Shown here: positions 8,398 through 18,669 of the stretch, piece by piece
Position numbering within the stretch: position 1 is the stretch's first letter
How the letters are laid out: the number at the start of each line of letters is the position of its first letter
NCBI GenBank assembly: GCA_964410665.1
Contig: CAYPIE010000020.1
Location: forward strand, 16,736-80,735
Length of the DNA: 64,000 nt
From: CAYPIE01 sp964410665
GTDB lineage: Bacteria > Planctomycetota > Planctomycetia > Gemmatales > Gemmataceae
Direction of reading: 5' to 3'
The notes under the pieces: model-generated
What the model was told of the DNA's origin: nothing
The model's database searches: none
Seen by the model: only the letters and a program-made list of their open reading frames with translations
Position numbers and translations under genes: made by a program

Positions 8398-10419
8398 ATG
8401 TCGATGACTCGCCTGTCGGTTGCCTTAGTCCTCGCTGGAGGAGCAGGTTGGTTGTGCTCTTGGTGCCAGGCGCAACCTTCCAGCCCAGAGCACCTCAGCG
8501 ATGCCGACCGGATTGCCAAGCTACAGACGTTAGTCGAGCAGGATGCCAAGCAACTTGCGACCTTACAAGCGAAGCTCGAGAATCCGCAAAGCGAGTACCG
8601 CAGTGGCCATAAGGCTTTGGAGGAGATCGACAAACAGGTTCGGGCTTTAGAGGCTGAACTTGACAAGCGGAAGGACTCTGCTGAAACCGAGTCGCTTACC
8701 AAGCTGAAGAAAGAACTGGAGATCAAGCAGAAGGAACGGAAGACCGCCCATGACCGGTATAATCTGGCCATCGAAGAACGCCGCACCATGATGCAGGCGG
8801 TCAAGCTGCTGCAGGAGAAGTTACAACAAAACAAGAATCGTCTAGCCGAGTTGCTGGGCGGGGCGCCGAGAACTCCCCCAACGGTCTCAGAAAGAAAAGC
8901 GACACCGCCTCCGCCGAAGACGAGTCCCCCCGCCGATGAGAAGCCGACTGAGCCCGCCAAGAGTCTGCCCATACCAGGGCTACCCATGGTCAAGGGTTCC
9001 AAGAATGGCGAAGAGGGACCAACGAAGGAGATGGACGAAGACCACAAGGATCAACCCGAGAGTGAGGCTCTGCGTAAGGCACGTGCGCTGGCTTTGGAGA
9101 AGGAAACGCAAGCCGAGTCGGCCCAGACCAAATTGGTCTTCATGAAAAACCAAATCGATTCGATCAAGAAAGAAATCGAACTGGTCAATAAGCTGATTGA
9201 TACCGAACGGAAACAGATTGATACCACGCAAAAGATGGTCACCCGTCTCGGAGGGCAACTGCAAGACAAGCTCAAGCAAAAAGCACCGATCGACACGATC
9301 CTCCAGCAGATCGACAAAGCCAATGCCAATCTGCGGCAAGCATATGCGAGCCGCGATCGCTATGTCGAGCGCGTTGCCAAACTGCATTACGAGCTAGAGG
9401 AGTTGCAGGACCGACAAATCTCGGTGCTTCGTGATGTACAAACCTCCATGCGCGAGGCGGAAGAGTCGAAGCAGGAGGTCAAGCGACTTGAGGATCCACT
9501 CGCGCCCGAGAATCTACTCAATTGGGTGGTTGCCCATGTACCCAACATTGTGCTGATCGTTTTAGGCACTTTCGGTCTGCGTTATCTCGCACACAACTCC
9601 TCGGCCCGGGTGGTGCGGCTGATGGCACGCAGTCACAAGAATATGAGCAATCGTGGCAGCGCGCAGGATCGAGAGAACCGGATTCGCACCCTCACCAGCG
9701 TATTTGCCAGTACCGCCTCGTTGCTGATTCTGGGTGGTGGAATCATGATGGTGCTCGATGAGCTGGGTGTGCCTATCATGCCCCTTTTGGGAGGTGCTGC
9801 GATCCTTGGTCTGGCGGTGGCCTTCGGTGCGCAAAGCCTGATCAAAGATTACTTCTCAGGCTTTATGATCCTGGTCGAAGACCAGTATGGCATCAACGAT
9901 GTGGTCAAGATCGGCGACATCCCTGGGCAGGTGGAGAACATTACGCTTCGAGTGACGGTCCTACGCGATCTGGATGGGATTGTGCACTTCATCCCGCATG
10001 GCCAAATCGCCACGGTCAGTAATATGACCCATGGCTGGTCACGGGCCTTGTTTGACATCGGAGTCGCCTACAAAGAAGACATCGACTTTGTCATCGAGGT
10101 ACTGATGGAGTTGGCCAGTGAGCTGCGTTACGACAAACACTTTGGCGCGTTGATCCTGGAAGATGCCGAGATGCTGGGCGTGGACAAGTTTGATGCCTCG
10201 GCGATTGTTATTCGCTTCTTCATAAAAACGTGTCCACTCCAGCAGTGGACGGTGCGACGCGAATTATTACGTCGTATCAAAAGACGCTTTGACGAACTTG
10301 GGATCGAGATCCCCTACCCGCATCGCACGATCTACCTCCGCAACACGCCCGAAGTGGTCGAACGGTTGCGGGCAGGAGGAGAACCCCTCCAGAGTAATGG
10401 GCCCTTGTCGGTGGCCTAA
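8398..10419 (+). CDS. Mechanosensitive ion channel (MscS family) with long periplasmic coiled coil
   Basis: 673 residues. A signal-like N-terminus (LSVALVLAGGAGWLCSWCQA) leads to a long Lys/Glu/Gln-rich coiled coil in two blocks, about residues 30-155 and 220-370, split by a Pro-rich linker. Membrane segments follow near 372-400 and 438-480. The pore helix and MscS core are visible in GGAAILGLAVAFGAQSLIKD and the conserved VEDQYGINDVVKIGD. Such channels release solutes on osmotic downshift. The frame is open back to 8086, across the previous terminator, so ATG 8398 (or 8404) is preferred because it begins the signal peptide. It is convergent with the oxidoreductase gene. Confidence 0.88.
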   Translation: MSMTRLSVALVLAGGAGWLCSWCQAQPSSPEHLSDADRIAKLQTLVEQDAKQLATLQAKLENPQSEYRSGHKALEEIDKQVRALEAELDKRKDSAETESLTKLKKELEIKQKERKTAHDRYNLAIEERRTMMQAVKLLQEKLQQNKNRLAELLGGAPRTPPTVSERKATPPPPKTSPPADEKPTEPAKSLPIPGLPMVKGSKNGEEGPTKEMDEDHKDQPESEALRKARALALEKETQAESAQTKLVFMKNQIDSIKKEIELVNKLIDTERKQIDTTQKMVTRLGGQLQDKLKQKAPIDTILQQIDKANANLRQAYASRDRYVERVAKLHYELEELQDRQISVLRDVQTSMREAEESKQEVKRLEDPLAPENLLNWVVAHVPNIVLIVLGTFGLRYLAHNSSARVVRLMARSHKNMSNRGSAQDRENRIRTLTSVFASTASLLILGGGIMMVLDELGVPIMPLLGGAAILGLAVAFGAQSLIKDYFSGFMILVEDQYGINDVVKIGDIPGQVENITLRVTVLRDLDGIVHFIPHGQIATVSNMTHGWSRALFDIGVAYKEDIDFVIEVLMELASELRYDKHFGALILEDAEMLGVDKFDASAIVIRFFIKTCPLQQWTVRRELLRRIKRRFDELGIEIPYPHRTIYLRNTPEVVERLRAGGEPLQSNGPLSVA

Positions 10420-10435
10420 TTCCCTGTCGTCAGGT

Positions 10436-11632
10436 TTAGGAACGACACTGTGGATGGTTTAACGGTTTCCAGGCACCATTCTCCTTGGAGCTGGCGACGG
10501 ACTGGGTAATGAAGTTCATGCCATCGACCCCATCGGCGACATTGGGATAGAGGCTATTCTTGCGATCGAAGCTGGCTCCACTTAGCCTTTGGATCATATC
10601 CGCGTAGGCCGCGGCATAGACATTGGCGAACGCTTCAAAGAAGGCCTCAGGGTGGCCGCTCGGTAAGCGTGCCGAGGCGATGGCTGTCGGCTTGCTAAAT
10701 GGGGCATTGGGATCGCGGGTGTAGATCCGATGGGGCTCGCCATTGACGCGGAAGAACATCTTATTCGGTTCTTCCTGATGCCATTCGAGCGACCCCTTGG
10801 TGCCATCGATCTCGATCCATAGATCATTCTCACGGCCATGTGAAACTTGGGAGGCGGTCACGGTGCCGAGTCCGCCATTGGCGTAGCGAATGACGGCGGT
10901 GCCGTAGTCATCTAAGGGTCGACCGGGCTCAAAGATCTTCAGCTGGCAACTCATCTCAGCGGGGATCAGTCCGGTCATAAATCGTCCCAGATTATAGGCA
11001 TGGGTGCCGATGTCACCAAAGCAGCCCGCCGCGCCGGACTTGGTTGGATCGGTCCGCCAGCTGGCCTGCTTGTGGTGCTCGGCCTCCAATCGCGTGCGCA
11101 GCCAGCCTTGAATATAAAACGCTCGGATCATCTGAATTTCGCCGAGCTCCCCGGCTAGAATCATCTCACGAGCTTGCCGCACCAGTGGATAACCGGTGTA
11201 GTTATGGGTGACGGCAAACACGATCCCCGTACGTTCGACGATCTTGGCCAGTTCCTCGGCCTGGGCGAGGTCAAAGGTCATCGGCTTGTCACACATGATG
11301 TTGAAGCCGGCCTCGGCAAAGGTTTTGGCAATGTCGAAATGGGTATGATTGGGCGTGGCGATACTGACCCAGTCGACGCGCTCGCCCCGTGGTCGTTTCG
11401 CCTCGGCAGCGGCCATCTCTTGATAAGAGCCGTAGGCACGTTCTGGGGGGATGCCGAAGGCAGGGGCGGAGGCCTTGGCCCGTTCGGGGTCAGATGACAG
11501 CGCACCAGCAACCAGTTCCGCTCGGTTATCGAGCAACGCTGCCCGCATATGTACGCCGCCAATGAACGCTCCCTGGCCGCCACCGATCAGCCCCATACGA
11601 AGCTTGCGGTTCAGTGGTGCATTCATGCTCAT
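10436..11632 (-). CDS. Gfo/Idh/MocA family oxidoreductase
   Basis: 398 residues. The NAD(P)-binding Rossmann start is LRMGLIGGGQGAFIGGVH. The family signature CDKPMTF, with the catalytic-type Lys, follows at about residue 115, and the substrate domain has GAAGCFGDIGTHAYNLGRF with the usual Asp/His pair. Members oxidise or reduce sugar or inositol derivatives. No Tat signal is present, unlike many planctomycete relatives. The open frame reaches 11788, but ATG 11632 has AGGAGA 7-8 nt upstream and matches the family start. It is divergent from the small Cys-rich gene. Confidence 0.92.
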   Translation of the reverse strand: MSMNAPLNRKLRMGLIGGGQGAFIGGVHMRAALLDNRAELVAGALSSDPERAKASAPAFGIPPERAYGSYQEMAAAEAKRPRGERVDWVSIATPNHTHFDIAKTFAEAGFNIMCDKPMTFDLAQAEELAKIVERTGIVFAVTHNYTGYPLVRQAREMILAGELGEIQMIRAFYIQGWLRTRLEAEHHKQASWRTDPTKSGAAGCFGDIGTHAYNLGRFMTGLIPAEMSCQLKIFEPGRPLDDYGTAVIRYANGGLGTVTASQVSHGRENDLWIEIDGTKGSLEWHQEEPNKMFFRVNGEPHRIYTRDPNAPFSKPTAIASARLPSGHPEAFFEAFANVYAAAYADMIQRLSGASFDRKNSLYPNVADGVDGMNFITQSVASSKENGAWKPLNHPQCRS

Positions 11633-11781
11633 GCCGGTCTCTCCTGGTGGGATGATCTGAGGGGATCGCCTTGTCTGGGTGTGGGGAATGTATGCCATTG
11701 CCCAGAGCACTTCAAGCAGGAAATAGCTCGGACAATTCGATAAGCTCAAAGTAGGGAAATTTTTTGCCAGGAGGCACACCA

Positions 11782-12141
11782 ATGGCACGTTGTGATGAGG
11801 GCTACTGTTGCCAGGTCTGCGGTCGCGATGTCGAACGGATCGTCGACTCAGATCTGTATTTACGCTACATCTTAGGGGAGGTGCGGCTTGAGCAGCTGCA
11901 CTTGCACCCTGAACGGCACATCCGCTGTAACCCAGAACTCGCCCAGTATATCCAAGACCCTGCGTTTCCTCCGATCCATCTCAGCGGGGGATTCTCGAAA
12001 GCGGCACTGGATGCGGATTATGTTTGTTCTCGCGAACGCGAAGTGACTCAGGCTTGGCAGCGATTGCAGGCACTGCCAAGCCTCGGATTAACGCTGGCCG
12101 AATATCCCCTGGGGATCACTCCGGTTGTTGACCAGGAGTAA
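11782..12141 (+). CDS. Small cysteine-containing conserved hypothetical protein
   Basis: 119 residues beginning MARCDEGYCCQVCGRDVERI. The Cys cluster (C4, C9, C10, C13) resembles half of a zinc-binding knuckle. The rest is helical and acidic with no membrane segment. ATG 11782 was chosen over the in-frame ATG 11764 because AGGAGG sits about 7 nt before it. The stop is 6 nt before the glycosylase gene, so the two are likely co-transcribed. Function unknown; a DNA- or metal-related role is only suggested by the neighbour. Confidence 0.75.
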   Translation: MARCDEGYCCQVCGRDVERIVDSDLYLRYILGEVRLEQLHLHPERHIRCNPELAQYIQDPAFPPIHLSGGFSKAALDADYVCSREREVTQAWQRLQALPSLGLTLAEYPLGITPVVDQE

Positions 12142-12147
12142 CCCAGC

Positions 12148-12912
12148 ATGCCACGGAGGAACCGCAATTCGCCTGACTTGGACCAGGCTCGGCAACGCCT
12201 ACGTACCGTCCATGAACGACTATGCCAAGCTTATGGCTGCCCGGTCGACTTTTTCTCCGCAAAACCACCATTGGATGAATTGGTCGCCGCTCTACTCTCG
12301 CATCGGACGCGCAATCCCGCCTCGACCCAGGCGTATCACGCCTTGAAGCGGCATTTCGCAGACTGGACCGCCGTCCGCGATGCCCCGACCGGGGATGTCG
12401 AGGCGGCCATCGCCGGTTGTACCTGGCCCGAGCAAAAAGCACCGCGGATTCAACAAGTGCTCCGCGAAATCACAGCTCGTCGGGGCGGTGAGCTGTCGCT
12501 CGATTTTTTAACCCAGCTGAGCGTCCCGCAGGCCCGCGCCTGGCTGACCCAGCTACCCGGTGTCGGCCCCAAGACGAGTGCTGCCGTACTCTTGTTTAGT
12601 CGTTTGCGCATGCCCGCGTTGCCAGTCGATAGTCACCATCATCGAGTGGCTGCTCGGCTCGCGATCGTCCCCGACAATATGGCGGTCGGACCCGCCCACG
12701 CCTGGCTTGAAGGATTATTACCTAGCGATTGGTCTGCCCAACAAGTCTATGATCATCACGAACTGCTCATGTTTCATGGGCAAAAGACTTGTCATTTTAC
12801 CAACCCCGATTGTCGTGCTTGTTGTGTCAACGATATCTGCCCCACGGGACAGGAGCGTTTACAACGCTTGACCTATCGGCGACAGCCCCCCAAAGAGGGT
12901 CTGAGAGAGTAG
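12148..12912 (+). CDS. Endonuclease III-like HhH-GPD DNA glycosylase with [4Fe-4S] cluster
   Basis: 254 residues. The helix-hairpin-helix is LPGVGPKTSAAVLLF; catalytic-type Lys142 follows the hairpin and Asp161 sits in LPVDSHHHRVAARL, both positioned as in endonuclease III. The C-terminal cysteines C215, C222, C225 and C231 fit C-X6-C-X2-C-X5-C of the iron-sulfur loop. These enzymes excise oxidised pyrimidines or act in mismatch excision. It is about 40 residues longer than E. coli Nth because of N- and C-terminal extensions, so it may be a relative rather than the orthologue. ATG start, with AGGAG overlapping the preceding stop. Confidence 0.9.
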   Translation: MPRRNRNSPDLDQARQRLRTVHERLCQAYGCPVDFFSAKPPLDELVAALLSHRTRNPASTQAYHALKRHFADWTAVRDAPTGDVEAAIAGCTWPEQKAPRIQQVLREITARRGGELSLDFLTQLSVPQARAWLTQLPGVGPKTSAAVLLFSRLRMPALPVDSHHHRVAARLAIVPDNMAVGPAHAWLEGLLPSDWSAQQVYDHHELLMFHGQKTCHFTNPDCRACCVNDICPTGQERLQRLTYRRQPPKEGLRE

Positions 12913-12976
12913 CCACGGGCCTCGGAATGATGGAAGACGGGGTCGAGAGCTGCTCGCACCCGGCCCCGTGAGTGGC

Positions 12977-13264
12977 TCAGTTATGGCGGATCACCTCGCC
13001 GCCGTTGCGCGTCGCGAACGCACGCCAGCTGGCAAGGTCAACGCTGGCACCGACCAACCGTACGCTGCCGTCGAGGAAGCAAACCTTCATGCCGCCAGTG
13101 TGGTTGCGGGGAAATCGATGAGAGCAAAGCCCACTATGTCGACCAAGTGGGTTCCCAATACCGTGCGGAGAATGGTCCGCTGGGAGTTTCGTGCGAGTCG
13201 TATCCCGCTCACCCTGAGGACGGGAGATAGGTATTCGTCGAAGAAGATCTCCATCGAAGGGCAA
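12977..13264 (-). pseudogene. Remnant of a DUF1559 gene (C-terminal end only)
   Basis: The frame ends with HTGGMKVCFLDGSVRLV and TRNGGEVIRHN, the H-X9-DG motif and final NGGEV typical of DUF1559 proteins. The pilin-like N-terminus is absent and the upstream 40-50 residues look unlike the family, so about 300 residues are missing. It lies directly downstream of the two lipoprotein genes and in the same orientation as the intact DUF1559 gene at 13906-14985. It is probably the decayed end of a former tandem copy. Confidence 0.7.
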
Positions 13265-13270
13265 GAGAAT

Positions 13271-13576
13271 CTAGCGATTTTGCGCTTTTTGAAAGGTCTG
13301 GCACGATTGTGCGGCAGCTTTCCAGTTCCCGGCCCGAGCATTCGCCAGAATGGCCTGAAAGAAGATTGCCTCCTGTTCTCCGAGCTTGTCCTCACGTTGT
13401 CGTTGGTCGACGACCGTCTGGACCTCAGCTAATTGCTCGGGATCACGTGCGGCACAGGCTGTGCACAGCTGGTTCAGCAAGTCCAGGTTCTCAGGCCGGG
13501 TCACTTCGGGGTATTGGGTACAGCCAGGGAACAGCACCCAGATAACGATGGGCCATGGGATTAGTCGCTGCATCAT
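13271..13576 (-). CDS. Small lipoprotein, paralogous to the gene before it
   Basis: 101 residues. Signal peptide with lipobox-like LFPGC (Cys near residue 19), then a mostly helical, charged mature part ending AGNWKAAAQSCQTFQKAQ. That ending aligns with RAGNWAKGQAAARELMQAQ of the neighbouring lipoprotein, so the two are related. The start is ATG 13576 or the adjacent ATG 13573, with GGGAG touching the first. It is third in a likely operon after DUF1559 (13906-14985) and the 13594-13902 lipoprotein. Probably a cell-surface accessory of the pseudopilin-like protein; function unknown. Confidence 0.7.
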   Translation of the reverse strand: MMQRLIPWPIVIWVLFPGCTQYPEVTRPENLDLLNQLCTACAARDPEQLAEVQTVVDQRQREDKLGEQEAIFFQAILANARAGNWKAAAQSCQTFQKAQNR

Positions 13577-13593
13577 CTCTCCCACTGATTGGG

Positions 13594-13902
13594 TCAAGGG
13601 CCACCCTCGACCTGGGCCTGCATCAGTTCCCGAGCGGCGGCCTGGCCCTTGGCCCAGTTCCCGGCGCGGCCATCGGCAATTATGTCCCGGAGCCATTCAG
13701 TTTCCCGAGCAGACAACTCACCCACCTGATGGGCATCCTCTACCATCTGTGCCACCTTGTCCAGCCGGTCCTTCGCCTGACGATCGCAAATCGACACGAG
13801 GGCCTTCGCAATTTCATAGGCCTTTGGGCTCGTTTTGCCGTAGCCACACCCTACCAAGGCTAGAGGAACATACAGGAGGATCCAGCGGTATCGGTTACGC
13901 AT
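13594..13902 (-). CDS. Small lipoprotein downstream of DUF1559 gene
   Basis: 102 residues. Signal peptide YRWILLYVPLALVGC with a good lipobox (LVGC, Cys19), then a helical, highly charged mature domain. ATG start is 3 nt after the DUF1559 stop, with GAGGA in the end of that gene, so translation is likely coupled. It resembles the next gene, which suggests local duplication. The coupling implies that the lipoprotein and the DUF1559 protein work together at the cell surface. Confidence 0.75.
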   Translation of the reverse strand: MRNRYRWILLYVPLALVGCGYGKTSPKAYEIAKALVSICDRQAKDRLDKVAQMVEDAHQVGELSARETEWLRDIIADGRAGNWAKGQAAARELMQAQVEGGP

Positions 13903-13905
13903 GGG

Positions 13906-14985
<1,080 letters not shown>

Positions 14986-15027
14986 GGAAAGCTCCGGGGG
15001 ATTGATTTGCTTTCACTTCAGATGTAT

Positions 15028-15074
15028 TTAGGCTAGCCTAATAAACAATATTAGGGTGTCAGTAGGGCTGTCAA
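15028..15074 (-). promoter_or_regulatory. Predicted promoter of the 13906-14985 operon with overlapping 14-bp palindrome
   Basis: On the minus strand TTGACA (15074-15069) is followed by TAATAT (15053-15048, spacing 15) or TATTGT (15050-15045, spacing 18). The perfect palindrome TTAGGCTAGCCTAA occupies 15028-15041, where transcription would begin, which is a usual operator position. Which -10 is used cannot be decided from sequence. Confidence 0.5.
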
Positions 15075-15248
15075 GGGATCTTCCTCGTCTGGTCAGTGCT
15101 GTGCCAGTTGTGGGCAAGAAACAGACAGCTTGAGGCCAGCCGTTGGCCTTTATCTTAGGAAATGTGCCACCGCCAACGGTGGCACCAGACTTGCGTGTTC
15201 TGGTGCGATTTTCACGCTTCCATGGATTCGCCTGAGAAGGATGAAGCT

Positions 15249-16265
<1,017 letters not shown>

Positions 16266-16380
16266 GCCCGACCGTCAACCACCCAGAGAGCGCCGGTCAG
16301 TTGCGACGGGATGCCGCACGGCGTAGAATCGTCTTGCTTTAACCTAAGATCCCGTTTGCTTTGATCTGGAGAAGACCCTG

Positions 16381-17295
16381 ATGCAGACGACACGTCGTGC
16401 GTTTTTGCAGCAATCCCTAGCCACCGGTCTGAGCCTCGGCGTCATGGGCCGCGCCGCCGGCGCCCTGGCCCAGGACAAGCAGCCTCTGTTCAAGATCTCT
16501 CTGGCACAGTGGTCGCTCAACCGGGCGTTTTTCAACGGCGATCTTAACCCGTTGAACTTCGCCCGCATCGCCAAGAACGACTATCAGATCGACGCCATCG
16601 AGTACGTCAACCAGTTCTACAAGGCTAAGAAGGGCGACGAGGCCTACCTGGCCGAGCTCAAGAAGGTGGCCGACGGGGAGGGCGTCAAAAGCTTGCTGAT
16701 CATGTGCGACGGCGAAGGCCAGCTGGGCGACCCGAACGAGGCCAAGCGCAAGCAGGCCGTGGCCAACCACAAGGCCTGGCTCGAGTGGGCCAAGGCGCTG
16801 GGCTGCCACTCGATTCGCGTCAACGCCGGCAGCCGTGGCAGCTACAAAGAACAGCAAGAGCGGGCGGCCAATGGCCTGGCCATGCTCTGCGATCTCGCGG
16901 CTCCGTACGACCTCAACGTGCTGGTCGAGAACCACGGCGGTCTGTCGTCCAACGGCCAGTGGCTGGCCGGCGTCATGAAAATGGTCGGCAAGCCCAACAT
17001 TGGCACCCTGCCGGACTTTGGGAACTTCCGCGTCAGCAAGGATGAGATGTACGACCGCTACCAGGGGGTGAAGGAATTGATGCCCTTTGCCAAGGCGGTC
17101 AGCGCCAAGTCGAATAACTTCGACGCCGCGGGCAACGAGGTCGCCACCGATTACCTAAAGATGATGCAGATCGTCCTCGATGCCGGCTATCATGGTTATG
17201 TGGGCATCGAGTTCGAGGGCCGGTCGATGCCGGCCCCGGCGGGCATCCGCGCTACCAAAAAGCTGCTGGAGAAGGTCCGCAAACAGTTAAGCTGA
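16381..17295 (+). CDS. Tat-exported sugar phosphate isomerase/epimerase-like protein
   Basis: 304 residues. The N-terminus TTRRAFLQQSLATGLSLGVMG is a twin-arginine signal, so the protein is exported folded. The mature part has TIM-barrel features of the AP_endonuc_2 family: ISLAQWSLNRAFF, IDAIEYVNQFY, NVLVENHGGLSSN, GTLPDFGNF and YVGIEFEG, with Glu and Asp at likely metal positions. The substrate is probably a sugar derivative, but this is inference. ATG start with GGAGAAG upstream. The Uma2 gene follows after 7 nt. Confidence 0.9.
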   Translation: MQTTRRAFLQQSLATGLSLGVMGRAAGALAQDKQPLFKISLAQWSLNRAFFNGDLNPLNFARIAKNDYQIDAIEYVNQFYKAKKGDEAYLAELKKVADGEGVKSLLIMCDGEGQLGDPNEAKRKQAVANHKAWLEWAKALGCHSIRVNAGSRGSYKEQQERAANGLAMLCDLAAPYDLNVLVENHGGLSSNGQWLAGVMKMVGKPNIGTLPDFGNFRVSKDEMYDRYQGVKELMPFAKAVSAKSNNFDAAGNEVATDYLKMMQIVLDAGYHGYVGIEFEGRSMPAPAGIRATKKLLEKVRKQLS

Positions 17296-17302
17296 GACCA
17301 GC

Positions 17303-17989
17303 ATGAACCTGCCTGGACGTTTGGAGCAGGCCTTGCGCGTCCCTGCCGGGGCATCGACCCTGGCGGGGTTCCGTCGTTGGGTCACCGGCGATGATTTTCC
17401 CGAGGACCTGTCCGCGACCTACTTCCAGGGGGAGCTTTTCCTTGACATGTCGCCTGAACGGCTCGGTTCGCATAACGCGGTAAAGATGGAACTTGGCCGC
17501 GTGCTTGGGGATCTGACCAAAAAGGCGGACCTGGGGAAGTGGTTCCCCGATGGGATGCTGTTGACCAATCATGAAGCGGACTTCGCAACCGAACCGGATA
17601 GCATGTTCGTTGCCTGGGAAACCGTGGAAACTGGTCGCGTCCAGTTGGTCGCGAGTGCAGACGGCCTTGATGTGGTCGAGGTGCGGGGTACGCCCGACCT
17701 GGTCGTCGAGGTGGTCAGCCCCTCCTCGGTGACCAAGGACAACGATCTCTTGCGCGACGGCTATCACCGGGCTGGGATCCCGGAGTATTGGCTGATCGAC
17801 GCCCGTGGCGACGACCTGCGCTTTGACATCCTGGAACGAACGCCTGCAGATTACCAAGCGGTGCCCCCCCGAGCGGGTTGGATCCACTCGGCTGTGTTTG
17901 GCCGCGAGTTGCAGCTCAGCCGCCAGCGTGACCGAATTGGCCAGTGGGACTATGAACTGCAGCTTCAACCCACCCCCCCCAGAAAATGA
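17303..17989 (+). CDS. Uma2 family endonuclease (DUF820)
   Basis: 228 residues of the PD-(D/E)XK-like Uma2 family. Visible parts are the N-terminal FRRWVTGDDFPED, the substrate strand ATYFQGELFLDMSPE, the core TPDLVVEVVSPSSVTKDND and GIPEYWLIDARGDDLRFDIL, with Asp and Glu of the fold. These genes are abundant in planctomycetes and cyanobacteria; their biological role is not settled. The stop overlaps the start of the epimerase gene as ATGA, which puts this nuclease-like gene inside a housekeeping operon. Confidence 0.88.
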   Translation: MNLPGRLEQALRVPAGASTLAGFRRWVTGDDFPEDLSATYFQGELFLDMSPERLGSHNAVKMELGRVLGDLTKKADLGKWFPDGMLLTNHEADFATEPDSMFVAWETVETGRVQLVASADGLDVVEVRGTPDLVVEVVSPSSVTKDNDLLRDGYHRAGIPEYWLIDARGDDLRFDILERTPADYQAVPPRAGWIHSAVFGRELQLSRQRDRIGQWDYELQLQPTPPRK

Positions 17990-18669
17990 ACGAACTACCC
18001 CTTACCCGCGATCAGGTCCGGCTCGTCGACAAGCATGCCATCGAAGAATTTGGCATGCCCGGGGTCATCCTGATGGAAAACGCCAGTCGTGGTACCGCCG
18101 ATTGGCTGGTCGAGTTGCGTACCGATGATCGACCAGTGCTGATTGTTTGTGGCAAGGGCAACAACGGCGGCGACGGATTCGCAATTGCCCGCCACCTCGA
18201 CAACCGGGGCATACCCGTTGAGGTGCTTCTCTTCGCTGAGCCAGAGAGCATTCATGGGGATGCAGCGATCAATCTGTATATACTAAAACAAATGAGTGTG
18301 CCCTTGCTGGTCCTCCCTGAACCGGCAGTGGTCCAGGAACGCTTCGCCGCGGCTGGCTGGGTGGTCGATGCCCTGTTGGGCACGGGCATGACCAGTGCCC
18401 CGCACGAGCCATTTGCCAACGTCATTCGGGCGATCAACCAACGTGGGGGATACGTCCTGGCTGTCGATGTACCGTCTGGTCTGGACTGCAACACGGGGAC
18501 GCCGTATGAACCCACGGTGCGGGCATCGCACACCGCCACCTTTGTCGCGCCCAAGGTCGGCTTTGCTCAGGCCCGCGCATGGACGGGCGAGGTCCGGGTC
18601 ATCGATATTGGCGTGCCCCGGCAAGTGATTGAGGGAGTCCGGCATGGAGGCACTGGAGTTTCTGGATAA
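17986..18669 (+). CDS. nnrE: NAD(P)H-hydrate epimerase (YjeF N-terminal domain only)
   Basis: 227 residues. It epimerises damaged R-NAD(P)HX so that a dehydratase can repair it. The YjeF_N features are present: LVDKHAIEEFGMPGVILMENA at the start, the nucleotide loop VCGKGNNGGDGF (residues 54-65), VVDALLGTG, and AVDVPSGLDCNTG with the catalytic-type Asp. The dehydratase (YjeF_C/NnrD) half of E. coli YjeF is absent, so a separate NnrD is expected elsewhere. It overlaps the Uma2 stop by 4 nt and the next gene by 26 nt, so translational coupling is likely. Confidence 0.93.
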   Translation: MNELPLTRDQVRLVDKHAIEEFGMPGVILMENASRGTADWLVELRTDDRPVLIVCGKGNNGGDGFAIARHLDNRGIPVEVLLFAEPESIHGDAAINLYILKQMSVPLLVLPEPAVVQERFAAAGWVVDALLGTGMTSAPHEPFANVIRAINQRGGYVLAVDVPSGLDCNTGTPYEPTVRASHTATFVAPKVGFAQARAWTGEVRVIDIGVPRQVIEGVRHGGTGVSG

